A stretch of DNA of 27,188 nucleotides from CAZDHT01 sp964505325 (GTDB taxonomy: Bacteria; Planctomycetota; PUPC01), in the NCBI GenBank assembly GCA_964505325.1, contig CAZDHT010000044.1, positions 1 through 27,188 on the forward strand. The letters run 5' to 3'. The translations under genes were made by a program, and so were the position numbers. Shown here piece by piece: positions 15,373 through 21,467 of this stretch. Below the pieces are notes generated by a model. It made no database searches, was not told where the DNA came from, and saw nothing but the letters and a program-made list of their open reading frames with translations. Position 1 is the first letter of the stretch. The number at the start of each line of letters is the position of its first letter.

Positions 15373-15402
15373 TTGAATCGCTTACCGGGTTGCGGTTAGA
15401 AT
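15373..15402 (+). promoter_or_regulatory. Promoter for mtnA operon
   Basis: TTGAAT (15373-15378, four of six) and TAGAAT (15397-15402, five of six) are separated by 18 bp, about 45 bp upstream of the mtnA ATG. Confidence 0.5.
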
Positions 15403-15445
15403 CAAAGAGGTAAGCCTTCCCGGCTGTCACCCGGCGGAGACCGCA

Positions 15446-16504
15446 ATGCCCGTTCCCACCATCGAATGGGTCGGTGGGGTCGATGGACACGTCCGTCTCA
15501 TCGACCAGACGCTGCTGCCGACCGAGGTGCGATTCATCGAGTGCACCGGCGTCGAGGCGCTGTGGGAGGCCATCCGCTCGCTTCGCGTGCGCGGAGCGCC
15601 GGCGATCGGTATCGCCGGGGCGATGGGCGTTGTGCTCGGCGTGCAGAACTGCGCCGCCGAGACGGGCGCGGAGCTGGCCGGGGAGGTCGACCGGTGCGCC
15701 GACTACCTCGCCACCTCGCGCCCCACCGCCGTCAACCTGTTCTGGGGCCTCGACCGCATGCGGCGCGTGGCCCGCGAGTCGGCCGACCAGCCGCCAGCGG
15801 AGGTCAAAGCGCGCCTGCTCGCCGAGGCGAGCGCCATCCTTGCCGAAGACAAGGAAGTCTGCCGCCGGATCGGCCGCAATGGCGCCCATCTCATCCAGGA
15901 CGGCAACACCGTGCTGACGCACTGCAACGCGGGCGGCCTCGCCACCGCGGATTACGGCACCGCCCTCGCGGTCATCTACGCCGCGCACGAAGAGGGCAAA
16001 CGCATCAGCGTTTACGCCGACGAGACCCGGCCGCTCCTCCAGGGCGCCCGCCTCACCACTTGGGAGCTGATGCAGGCGGGCATCGACGTGACCCTCATCT
16101 GCGACAGCACGGCCGGGATGCTGATGCGGCAGGACAAGATCGACCTCGTCATCGTGGGCGCCGACCGCATTGCCGCGAACGGCGACGTGGCCAACAAGGT
16201 CGGCACCTACAGCCTGGCCATCCTTGCCAGCGAGCACGACGTCCCCTTCTACGTCGCCGCGCCCGTCTCCACCTTCGACCTGAACATCGCCACCGGCGAC
16301 CAGATTCCCATCGAGGAGCGCAGCGGCGACGAGATCACCTGCGGCTTCGGAAAGCGCACGGCGCCGGAAGGCGTCAAAACATATTCACCCGCGTTCGACG
16401 TGACCCCCGGCCACCACCTCACCGGAATCATCACCGAGCTCGGCATCATCTCGCAACCGACCACCCAGGCGATCGCGGAGCACTTGCAGGAGGCGAACCG
16501 ATGA
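15446..16504 (+). CDS. mtnA: S-methyl-5-thioribose-1-phosphate isomerase (methionine salvage)
   Basis: This 352-residue cytosolic enzyme isomerises methylthioribose-1-phosphate to methylthioribulose-1-phosphate. Visible motifs: RGAPAIGIAGAMG (49-61), THCNAGGLAT (158-167) with the catalytic Cys160, YADETRPLLQGARLT (190-204), and VGADRIAANGD (237-247) with catalytic Asp240. Both catalytic positions carry the same numbers as in the Bacillus enzyme, as I recall it. The ATG at 15446 has GGAG with 6 nt spacing. Its stop overlaps the ATG of the next gene (ATGA at 16501-16504). The next two genes encode exported proteins unrelated to methionine salvage. No other mtn genes are in the window. Homologues can also act on ribose-1-phosphate. 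Confidence 0.95.
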   Translation: MPVPTIEWVGGVDGHVRLIDQTLLPTEVRFIECTGVEALWEAIRSLRVRGAPAIGIAGAMGVVLGVQNCAAETGAELAGEVDRCADYLATSRPTAVNLFWGLDRMRRVARESADQPPAEVKARLLAEASAILAEDKEVCRRIGRNGAHLIQDGNTVLTHCNAGGLATADYGTALAVIYAAHEEGKRISVYADETRPLLQGARLTTWELMQAGIDVTLICDSTAGMLMRQDKIDLVIVGADRIAANGDVANKVGTYSLAILASEHDVPFYVAAPVSTFDLNIATGDQIPIEERSGDEITCGFGKRTAPEGVKTYSPAFDVTPGHHLTGIITELGIISQPTTQAIAEHLQEANR

Positions 16505-17601
16505 GACTCGCGCGTGCCCGGGCCCTGATGCCCGCGATGCTGGCCTCGCTCTGCCTGGCCTCGGCCGCCGCCGGGTCCGCCGGCCTCGACGCCACCATTA
16601 CCGACACGCTCAAGTACGACATGCGACTGACCGACCTGAAGCTCAGGGTCAAGCCCAAGCCGGGCTCCGGCGGCAAACCGGCCACCCTCGAGCGGTTCAT
16701 CGTGGTGTCCGGTCGCGACCGCCTGAACCTGTGGATCTCACAGATCGCGACCGCCGAGTTCTCTCAGAAGGCCAAAGGCCGCATCGAGGTCAAGGCGGTC
16801 CTGCAGGGCCAGGGCGACCAGATCGCCGGCGTCGTCGAGGGGACCGCCCGCTGCTACTTCGAGGGCCGCGTCGCCGAAGGGCGCCGGAAGGGCCGGGTCG
16901 CCCGGGTCCCCATCACCGAGGTCAAGGCCCTCAAGATCCACACGGTCTACAAGGGCGTCGTGCGCCTGGGCAAGGCGGGCGAGATGATCCCGATGCCCGC
17001 CCCCGACCAGGACGTGCTGTGGGTCTCGTCCGTCCCGTTCGGCGCCAACGTGTACGCCAAGCCGTTCGACTGCGCGGCGGCGAACGTGTGGAAGGAATAC
17101 ATGTACATCGGCAAGACGCCGCTGATGCGCGAGCTGGGCGCCGGCAAATACGCAGTCAAGATCATGGTCCCGGCGAAGCTCGCCGCCGCGCTCCGGCCCT
17201 CCACCAAGCTGGGCGAAGACACCAATCCGTTCGAGCACGACGGATGGGGCGAAATCCATTTCAAGCAGAACGAGAACGTGATCTCGTCGGTGGTGTACAC
17301 GGTGATCAAGACCGATGGCAGATCGGCCGTGCTCATCTCGCTGTTCCAGCGGAAGGGCGCCTCGCTCGACGAGGTGGTCGCGGCGTTCCCGGAAGGTCAC
17401 AACTTCGACTTCTCCGAGAAGAAGCTCGAGGGCGCCCTCCTCTTCCAGCAGATCCCCAAGACGGACATTCCGAAGCTGGTCGACGGGTTGCGCCGCGGCG
17501 GCAAGATCATCTGGCACGGGAAGACGAAATCGATGATGATCGAACTCACTCCGGGGCCCCGCGGCTGGAAGATCGGCGGCGCCCAGCGCCCGAAGAAATG
17601 A
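16501..17601 (+). CDS. Exported protein with PEGA-like domain, function unknown
   Basis: This 366-residue protein has a signal peptide (MRLARARALM, a hydrophobic core LASLCLASAAAG, likely cleavage near residue 27). A beta-rich region (30-165) contains Lys-rich turns. It is followed by a PEGA-like domain (about 172-225: VSSVPFGANVYAKPF, then YIGKTPLMRELGAGKYAVKI); the family surface domain typically reads VxSxPxGAxVyvdg...GkTPl. The rest (245-345) is mixed, with FQQIPKTDIPKLVDGLRRG. The ATG overlaps the mtnA stop and the TGA overlaps an ATG of the next frame, so the three genes are probably coupled. It likely acts outside the inner membrane. No catalytic motif is seen. Confidence 0.82.
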   Translation: MRLARARALMPAMLASLCLASAAAGSAGLDATITDTLKYDMRLTDLKLRVKPKPGSGGKPATLERFIVVSGRDRLNLWISQIATAEFSQKAKGRIEVKAVLQGQGDQIAGVVEGTARCYFEGRVAEGRRKGRVARVPITEVKALKIHTVYKGVVRLGKAGEMIPMPAPDQDVLWVSSVPFGANVYAKPFDCAAANVWKEYMYIGKTPLMRELGAGKYAVKIMVPAKLAAALRPSTKLGEDTNPFEHDGWGEIHFKQNENVISSVVYTVIKTDGRSAVLISLFQRKGASLDEVVAAFPEGHNFDFSEKKLEGALLFQQIPKTDIPKLVDGLRRGGKIIWHGKTKSMMIELTPGPRGWKIGGAQRPKK

Positions 17602-17612
17602 CGGGGATCATA

Positions 17613-18809
17613 ATGAAGCACCTGCTCTTGCTGACCGCGGCCGCGGCATTTCTCTGTGTTGATGCGTCGGCCGCGGCGTTTCACAAGATCGACGGCACGG
17701 CGGTCACGGGCACGCTTCAGTCGGTCGACGGCCAGGGCGTGATGTCCGTCCAGCCCGACAAGGGGGACGTGGTCCGGATCAAGTCCGACGAACTCATGCG
17801 GATCGAGTTCACCGAGGATACCCAGCCGGACGAGCTGATCGACGGCGTGGTGGTGTATCTGCCCGGGGGCGACCGGGTTTGCGGCAAGCTCGCCAAGAGC
17901 TCGCAGACCCACGTCGAGGTGGTGAGCAGATCCCTCGGCAGCCTGAGCCTGTCGCTCGAAAAACCCCTCGCCCTTGAGTTCCGCCGCGCCGGTGAACAGC
18001 CGAAGGACGCCGAGAAAATGCGCGCCCGGATGCTCGCCAACCAGACCAAGAACGACATCCTGTTCTCCGCCAACGGCGACCAGATGCCGGGCATCCTGGT
18101 CAAGTTTGACGGCGACAAGGTGGTGCTCAAGTCGGCGCTGGGCGAAATCCCGCTGAAGACCTCACGGCTGTTCGGCCTGTCGTTCGCCGCGCGCAAGCGC
18201 GCCCCGCCGCCGCCCTCGCTGCTGGCGGTCGCCCGCTGCGCTGACGGCAGCATCGTCACCGGCCAGCTCAAGGAATCCCAGAAGGGGATCATCCGGCTTG
18301 CCCTCGTCGCCGGCGGCGAAGTGAGCATCCCCTCAACCGCCCTCGTTGACCTCGGTTTCAAACAGGGAAAGCTGGTCTACCTGTCCGACCTCAAGCCGGC
18401 GGACGAGAGCTACACGCCGTACTTCGGCGGCGATCATACCTGGCCGTACCGCCGCGACCGGAGCTACGACCGCAAGCCCATCCGCCTCGCGGGAAAGACG
18501 TACCGCAAGGGCCTCGGCACCTACTCCGGCATGAAACTCACCTACCACCTCGGCGGCGAGTTCTCCCGGTTCGTTGCCTGGGTTGGCATCGACGACGCGG
18601 ACGTCAACCACCACGGCGACGTGGCCGTGCGCGTGCTGACCGACGGCAAGGAAGCCTTCAAGAAGGCGTCCATCACGCGCAAGACCGGCCCGGTCAAGAT
18701 CGAGTTGTCAATGAGCAAAGTGAAGAAGCTTCAACTCGTCGTGGAGTTCGGCGGCAACATGCACTTCGGGGATCTGACCGACTGGGCCAACGCCCATCTC
18801 ATCCGATGA
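17613..18809 (+). CDS. Exported protein with four internal repeats and C-terminal NPCBM-like domain
   Basis: This 398-residue protein has a signal peptide (MKHLLLLTAAAAFLCVDASA). Four repeats of about 40 residues follow, at about 27-67, 85-123, 154-191 and 210-249. Each has the pattern (D/N)G..v.G.L, a beta hairpin, then L..(I/L).F, ending MRIEF, LALEF, FGLSF and VDLGF. The C-terminal part (about 262-398) looks like an NPCBM/NEW2 carbohydrate-binding domain: YDRKPIRLAGKTYRKGLGTYS, then FVAWVGIDD, VAVRVLTDGKEAF and LQLVVEFGG. NPCBM domains are frequent in Planctomycetes and bind glycans. The ATG at 17613 is preferred because the signal peptide starts there; an ATG at 17598 overlaps the preceding stop. 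Function is likely surface or periplasmic glycan binding. Confidence 0.85.
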   Translation: MKHLLLLTAAAAFLCVDASAAAFHKIDGTAVTGTLQSVDGQGVMSVQPDKGDVVRIKSDELMRIEFTEDTQPDELIDGVVVYLPGGDRVCGKLAKSSQTHVEVVSRSLGSLSLSLEKPLALEFRRAGEQPKDAEKMRARMLANQTKNDILFSANGDQMPGILVKFDGDKVVLKSALGEIPLKTSRLFGLSFAARKRAPPPPSLLAVARCADGSIVTGQLKESQKGIIRLALVAGGEVSIPSTALVDLGFKQGKLVYLSDLKPADESYTPYFGGDHTWPYRRDRSYDRKPIRLAGKTYRKGLGTYSGMKLTYHLGGEFSRFVAWVGIDDADVNHHGDVAVRVLTDGKEAFKKASITRKTGPVKIELSMSKVKKLQLVVEFGGNMHFGDLTDWANAHLIR

Positions 18810-18876
18810 CCGGCCGCCACCAGCGGCGCTGCCATCGTGATCCTGATCACAATCTCAAGGGTGCTATCGAAACCCG

Positions 18877-18930
18877 GGTGGGGCAGGCATTCTTGCCTGC
18901 CACCGGGCAGACAGGAATGTCCGCCCCACC
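18877..18930. repeat. Palindromic repeat between convergent genes
   Basis: GGTGGGGCAGGCATTCTTGC... (18877-18901) pairs with 18906-18930 at 21 of 25 positions, with two of the remaining four being G-U pairs. The loop is 4 nt. It lies between the stop of the NPCBM gene and the stop of the convergent DinB gene and could act as a terminator hairpin, although it has no T tract. A smaller dyad, GTGATC-CT-GATCAC, is at 18837-18850. Confidence 0.6.
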
Positions 18931-18956
18931 GCTTTCCGCTTCACTTGGCTGAAGTG

Positions 18957-19481
18957 TTACCCTTTCAGCAGCTTCTCGATGACACGCAACTCGCCCCAGT
19001 GGCAGTTCTGCTGCTGGATGGTCATCACGAACCATTCGCGGCGCGGGTTACCGCGGTTCGGGTCGCCGTCCGGCAGCACCGTCTCGTCGCCCGGCACTTC
19101 CTTGAGATCAGCGTCGGTGATGCGGTCGAGGTACGCCTCGGTCTTCGCCCGGACCTCTCTCCAGTAATCGACGAGCCACGCCTTCGACCTGAACGCCGCG
19201 CCGATCTCGTCCTCCGTCGGCCTCGGCGCCCGGAACACCCCGAACTCCTCGGGGATATCGTTGACGCCTTCGAGGACGCCGCCGACGTGGAAACGCTCGG
19301 TGACGACGATGTGCCCGAAGATCCATGCAGGGGCGTTGATGTTGAGCCGCGGCCGGACGCACATCGCGTCGTCCGGGATCGCCTCGAACGTCTTGATGAT
19401 CCAATCCATCGTGTAGCCAAGTGTCCACTTGATCAACTCGCGCTCGGACATGTCCGTGTACATGAACGGCGTGTTGGTCAT
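18957..19481 (-). CDS. DinB-family protein (putative metal-dependent enzyme)
   Basis: This 174-residue four-helix-bundle protein has the DinB/YfiT layout. Two of the usual metal-ligand histidines are visible: His57 in FGHIVVTERF and His161 in QQNCHWGELRVIEKLLKG; the third is not obvious. The family includes damage-inducible proteins and thiol transferases using mycothiol or bacillithiol. The ATG at 19481 has GGAGGAAGAG close upstream. It starts 22 nt after the stop of the exonuclease gene on the same strand and is probably the second gene of that operon. Specific activity unknown. Confidence 0.8.
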   Translation of the reverse strand: MTNTPFMYTDMSERELIKWTLGYTMDWIIKTFEAIPDDAMCVRPRLNINAPAWIFGHIVVTERFHVGGVLEGVNDIPEEFGVFRAPRPTEDEIGAAFRSKAWLVDYWREVRAKTEAYLDRITDADLKEVPGDETVLPDGDPNRGNPRREWFVMTIQQQNCHWGELRVIEKLLKG

Positions 19482-19503
19482 TCTCTTCCTCCGTGTTGTC
19501 TGC

Positions 19504-20340
19504 TTACCACCCGTGTGCGCGCTTGATCCGGTCGATGGTTTCGCGGTCGGCCTGGAAGGGCGAGTCGGGCGGCGTGGGTGTGGGCAGCCGCCGGGCCTCG
19601 CCGAACGGCGTGGCCTTGATCATCTCGTTGTACGCGATGACCATCAACGTCTCCAGGTTGACGACGTCGAGAATATTATACGCGAGCAGCGTGTCGAGCG
19701 CCTTCGTGTTGCCCTTTCGCAGGTAGTCGCGCCAGAGCAGGACGGCGAAGTAGCCGTCGACGTCGGCGAGGTCGTCGCGGTCGAGGCCGAGCTGCCGCTC
19801 GCAGCCCTTGAGCCCGCCGCGGTGACCCAGGCTGGCCAACACGTAGCGCAAGTCGATGTGGGCGTGCGGCATCGGCAGCCCGAGTGCGTTGCGGATGAAG
19901 GGCACGTCGAAACACTTGCCGTTGTACGTCACGATGATGCGGTATTGGGCGACGTCATCCGCGAAGTCGTCCAGGTTCCGGTCCCTGACGTAGTGGCGGA
20001 TGGTCGTGCCATCGTAGAGCGCGATGGTGGTGATGTAGTCGCCGGGGGCGCCGAGGCCGGTGGTCTCGATGTCCACGTAGGCCACGGTGTCGCGAAACTC
20101 GGGGAACAGGCGCCAGTGCTCGCCCGCCGGCAGTCGGTCGCAGAAGTAGTGCGGGTTGCCGTCCGAGAGCTGCCGGGCGGACTCGCCGACGAGAGCTCTC
20201 AGCCGTTCGGCTCGTCTCGCGGAGAGCGGCAGGTCGGCGCCCTCGGTCAGCGCCTGCCATGAGTGAACGCCCGCAGACCACAGGCGACCTTCGGTCTTCG
20301 CGCCGACCCCGGGCAGATGGCAGAAAGTGCTTTCGAGCAT
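19504..20340 (-). CDS. DnaQ-like 3'-5' exonuclease / RNase H-fold protein (YprB type)
   Basis: This 278-residue protein has an N-terminal helix-hairpin-helix-like stretch (LPGVGAKTEGRLWSAGV, 9-25) and an exonuclease domain from about residue 85. The DEDD motifs are complete: DIETTGLG (Asp90, Glu92), YNGKCFDVPFI (Asp145) and YNILDVVNL (Tyr221, Asp225). Those residues bind two metals in nucleases that cut DNA or RNA from the 3' end. The C-terminus ends REETIDRIKRAHGW-like. The ATG at 20340 has GGAGG just upstream and begins with MLESTFCHLPGVG. Its transcript may start at the strong promoter 20713-20741, which would give a leader of about 365 nt. Physiological substrate unknown. Confidence 0.85.
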   Translation of the reverse strand: MLESTFCHLPGVGAKTEGRLWSAGVHSWQALTEGADLPLSARRAERLRALVGESARQLSDGNPHYFCDRLPAGEHWRLFPEFRDTVAYVDIETTGLGAPGDYITTIALYDGTTIRHYVRDRNLDDFADDVAQYRIIVTYNGKCFDVPFIRNALGLPMPHAHIDLRYVLASLGHRGGLKGCERQLGLDRDDLADVDGYFAVLLWRDYLRKGNTKALDTLLAYNILDVVNLETLMVIAYNEMIKATPFGEARRLPTPTPPDSPFQADRETIDRIKRAHGW

Positions 20341-20410
20341 GTATCCTCCGATCCGGCGGCTCCGAACGGCCGACGTTATCAACGGTGCAGGCGGATGGCA
20401 GAGCACTGTA

Positions 20411-20707
20411 TAAAAATCTGCACTTCGCTCGTGCCCGTTTTGGGCCACTTCCCGCGTCGAACAGCGTGCTTCGTGACCGTTTCGGACCATTTCAGCATCG
20501 TTTCAGGCCGTTTCGCCGGAAAATGCCCTTCTCTCGATGCCGAATTCGGCCTCCAAACGGCCTGTCAAAATGGCAAAGTCGCCAGAACATCTTGTGGCCG
20601 CGATGCTTATGGCAAAATGGCTTCGTTTTGCAGAAACGCTTTGCGCGAAACTGCCACACAAGTGCCGCGAGCGGCGAGAGCACATTTCTGTGCAACTCAC
20701 CGCTCGC
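20411..20707 (-). ncRNA. Candidate structured non-coding RNA or long leader
   Basis: A near-consensus promoter (20713-20741) predicts a minus-strand transcript beginning near 20707. The first 41 nt (20707-20667) form a hairpin: GCGAGCGGTGAG pairs with CTCGCCGCTCGC (12 bp, one G-U), then a TT/T internal bulge, then GCACA/TGTGC capped by a GAAA tetraloop. Further on there is a 12-bp palindrome GCCGAATTCGGC (20539-20550) and units of 21 nt beginning GAAACGG, GAAATGG, GAAGCAC and GAAGTGG at 20514, 20493, 20472 and 20451. A weak hairpin (20434-20420) followed by TTTTT (20416-20412) could end it. If it does not terminate, it is the 5' leader of the exonuclease gene at 20340. It does not match tmRNA, RNase P, SRP or 6S motifs I know. 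Confidence 0.4.
20431..20514 (-). repeat. 21-nt phased degenerate repeats
   Basis: Four consecutive 21-nt units begin at 20514, 20493, 20472 and 20451 on the minus strand. The second and fourth match at 17 of 21 positions (GAAATGGTCCGAAACGG versus GAAGTGGCCCAAAACGG). The first matches the second at about 13, and the third is the most diverged. Twenty-one bases are two helical turns as well as seven codons, but stops interrupt the frame that reads GAA-ACG-GCC. Confidence 0.55.
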
Positions 20708-20712
20708 CAAAT

Positions 20713-20741
20713 AGTATACCACATGTGCGAATGGCTGTCAA
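20713..20741 (-). promoter_or_regulatory. Near-consensus sigma-70 promoter, leftward
   Basis: On the minus strand TTGACA (20741-20736, perfect) and TATACT (20718-20713, five of six) are separated by exactly 17 bp. The expected start, about 6-7 nt after the -10, coincides with the foot of the 12-bp hairpin at 20707. The next protein gene in this direction is the exonuclease at 20340. Confidence 0.75.
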
Positions 20742-20843
20742 GCGACCCGCCGGTTTTTCCCGACTTTTTCCGGCGGGATCCGGAAGCTCCGGACAGGATG
20801 GACCTGGCGTGCTTGCCTATGACCTTTGATGTCTTGGCTTGGT

Positions 20844-20867
20844 GGGGGCGGTTCGCGAACCACCCCT
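20844..20867. repeat. Palindromic repeat GGGGCGGTTCGCGAACCACCCC type
   Basis: The core GGTTCGCGAACC (20850-20861) is a perfect 12-bp palindrome. The flanks GGGG and CCCC extend it with one mismatch (C opposite A). It lies about 60 bp upstream of the queD promoter. The sequence resembles widespread intergenic palindromes, from memory, and could also be an operator. Confidence 0.5.
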
Positions 20868-20924
20868 ACGCATGCACCCATCGGCGGGTTCGGGGAAGAT
20901 GCCCGCGCAGCCGGTGGCGCCGCG

Positions 20925-20953
20925 TTGACTCACGCGCGGGAAGGACATATAAT
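20925..20953 (+). promoter_or_regulatory. Sigma-70 promoter for queD
   Basis: TTGACT (20925-20930, five of six) and a perfect TATAAT (20948-20953) are separated by 17 bp. The predicted start is about 20 bp before the queD ATG, giving a very short leader with no room for a preQ1-type riboswitch. Confidence 0.75.
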
Positions 20954-20978
20954 CCCGGATGATCAGGAAGGATGAGTG

Positions 20979-21344
20979 ATGTTCGAGTTGACGGTGCAGA
21001 CGGATTTCTCGGCCGCACACAGCCTCCGCGGCTATGACGGGGCGTGCGAGCGGCTCCACGGCCATAACTACAAGGTCGACGTGGTGCTGTGCGGCGAGCG
21101 GCTCGGCGAGCTCGGCATGCTGATGGACTTCAAGGAGGTGAAGACGGCGCTGGCCGAGATCGTCGGGGCCTTCGACCACCAGTTTCTGAACGACGTCGCG
21201 CCGTTCGACACGATCAATCCGTCGGCGGAGAACATTGCTAAGGTGGTGTGCGATCGGCTCGCGGAGAAGGTTCCCGGCGGCGTCGCGGTGAAGGGCGTCA
21301 CGGTCTGGGAATCCGACCGCTGTGCCGCGACGTACGTCCCGTGA
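20979..21344 (+). CDS. queD: 6-carboxytetrahydropterin synthase (queuosine pathway)
   Basis: This 121-residue enzyme of the 6-pyruvoyl-tetrahydropterin synthase fold converts dihydroneopterin triphosphate to 6-carboxytetrahydropterin, the second step to preQ0 and queuosine. Zinc ligands are His14 (SAAHSL), His27 and His29 (HGHNY). The catalytic Cys23 is in CERLHGH, the CxxxHGH spacing of bacterial QueD rather than folate-type homologues. Asp66-His67 (FDHQFLND), PSAENIA (81-87) and Glu111 (VWES) complete the pattern. The ATG at 20979 has AGGAAGG with good spacing. It has its own strong promoter. No queC, queE or queF is in the window; the HPS-RraA fusion follows after 123 bp. Confidence 0.95.
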   Translation: MFELTVQTDFSAAHSLRGYDGACERLHGHNYKVDVVLCGERLGELGMLMDFKEVKTALAEIVGAFDHQFLNDVAPFDTINPSAENIAKVVCDRLAEKVPGGVAVKGVTVWESDRCAATYVP

Positions 21345-21368
21345 AGGGGAATTGCACGAGGAGGATTT

Positions 21369-21440
21369 GCCACGGATGAACACGGATAGGCGCGGACGTT
21401 AGCGCTCTCTGCTCTGTGTCCATCCGTGTTCATCTGTGGC
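21369..21440. repeat. Inverted repeat between queD and the HPS-RraA gene
   Basis: GCCACGGATGAACACGGAT (21369-21387) is the reverse complement of 21422-21440 with a single mismatch (18 of 19). The centre is 34 nt. CACGGATGAACACGGAT-type sequences are widespread intergenic repeats as I remember. If transcribed it would form a hairpin in the leader of the downstream gene. Confidence 0.65.
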
Positions 21441-21467
21441 CGGGCTGTCCTTCGTGGTGAGAGAACT

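Larger units (their letters stand above)
14998..15445. other. Intergenic region with two structured elements, no gene seen
   Basis: The 448 bp between the cysteine-cluster gene and mtnA contain a long nested stem-loop (15029-15100), a nearly perfect 32-bp inverted repeat (15247-15344) and the mtnA promoter (15373-15402). Between them (15101-15246) I see nothing recognisable. An open frame from 14994 to 15233 crosses the stem-loop and is not credible as a gene. Confidence 0.6.
20341..20978. other. Gene-free region of about 640 bp holding an RNA-like element and repeats
   Basis: The stretch is visibly less GC-rich than its surroundings between about 20400 and 20720. No credible protein gene is present; open frames on both strands overlap each other and lack ribosome sites. 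It contains a near-consensus minus-strand promoter, a strong hairpin at the predicted transcript start, 21-nt phased repeats, a GGTTCGCGAACC palindrome, and the queD promoter, each listed separately. Confidence 0.6.

Noticed and set aside
20492..20722. 76-codon minus-strand frame within the candidate RNA region
   Set aside because: Its ATG lies at 20722, upstream of the predicted transcript start and between the promoter elements. It has no ribosome site and spans the hairpin and repeats. A 39-codon frame starting at 20499 also lacks a ribosome site.
20259..20962. Plus-strand frames of 141-188 codons
   Set aside because: Three overlapping frames cover the same low-GC stretch and cross the exonuclease start and the palindrome. 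None has a start signal or recognisable composition.
20954..20978. preQ1 riboswitch upstream of queD
   Set aside because: The promoter at 20925-20953 leaves a leader of only about 20 nt, too short for any known preQ1 aptamer plus ribosome site.
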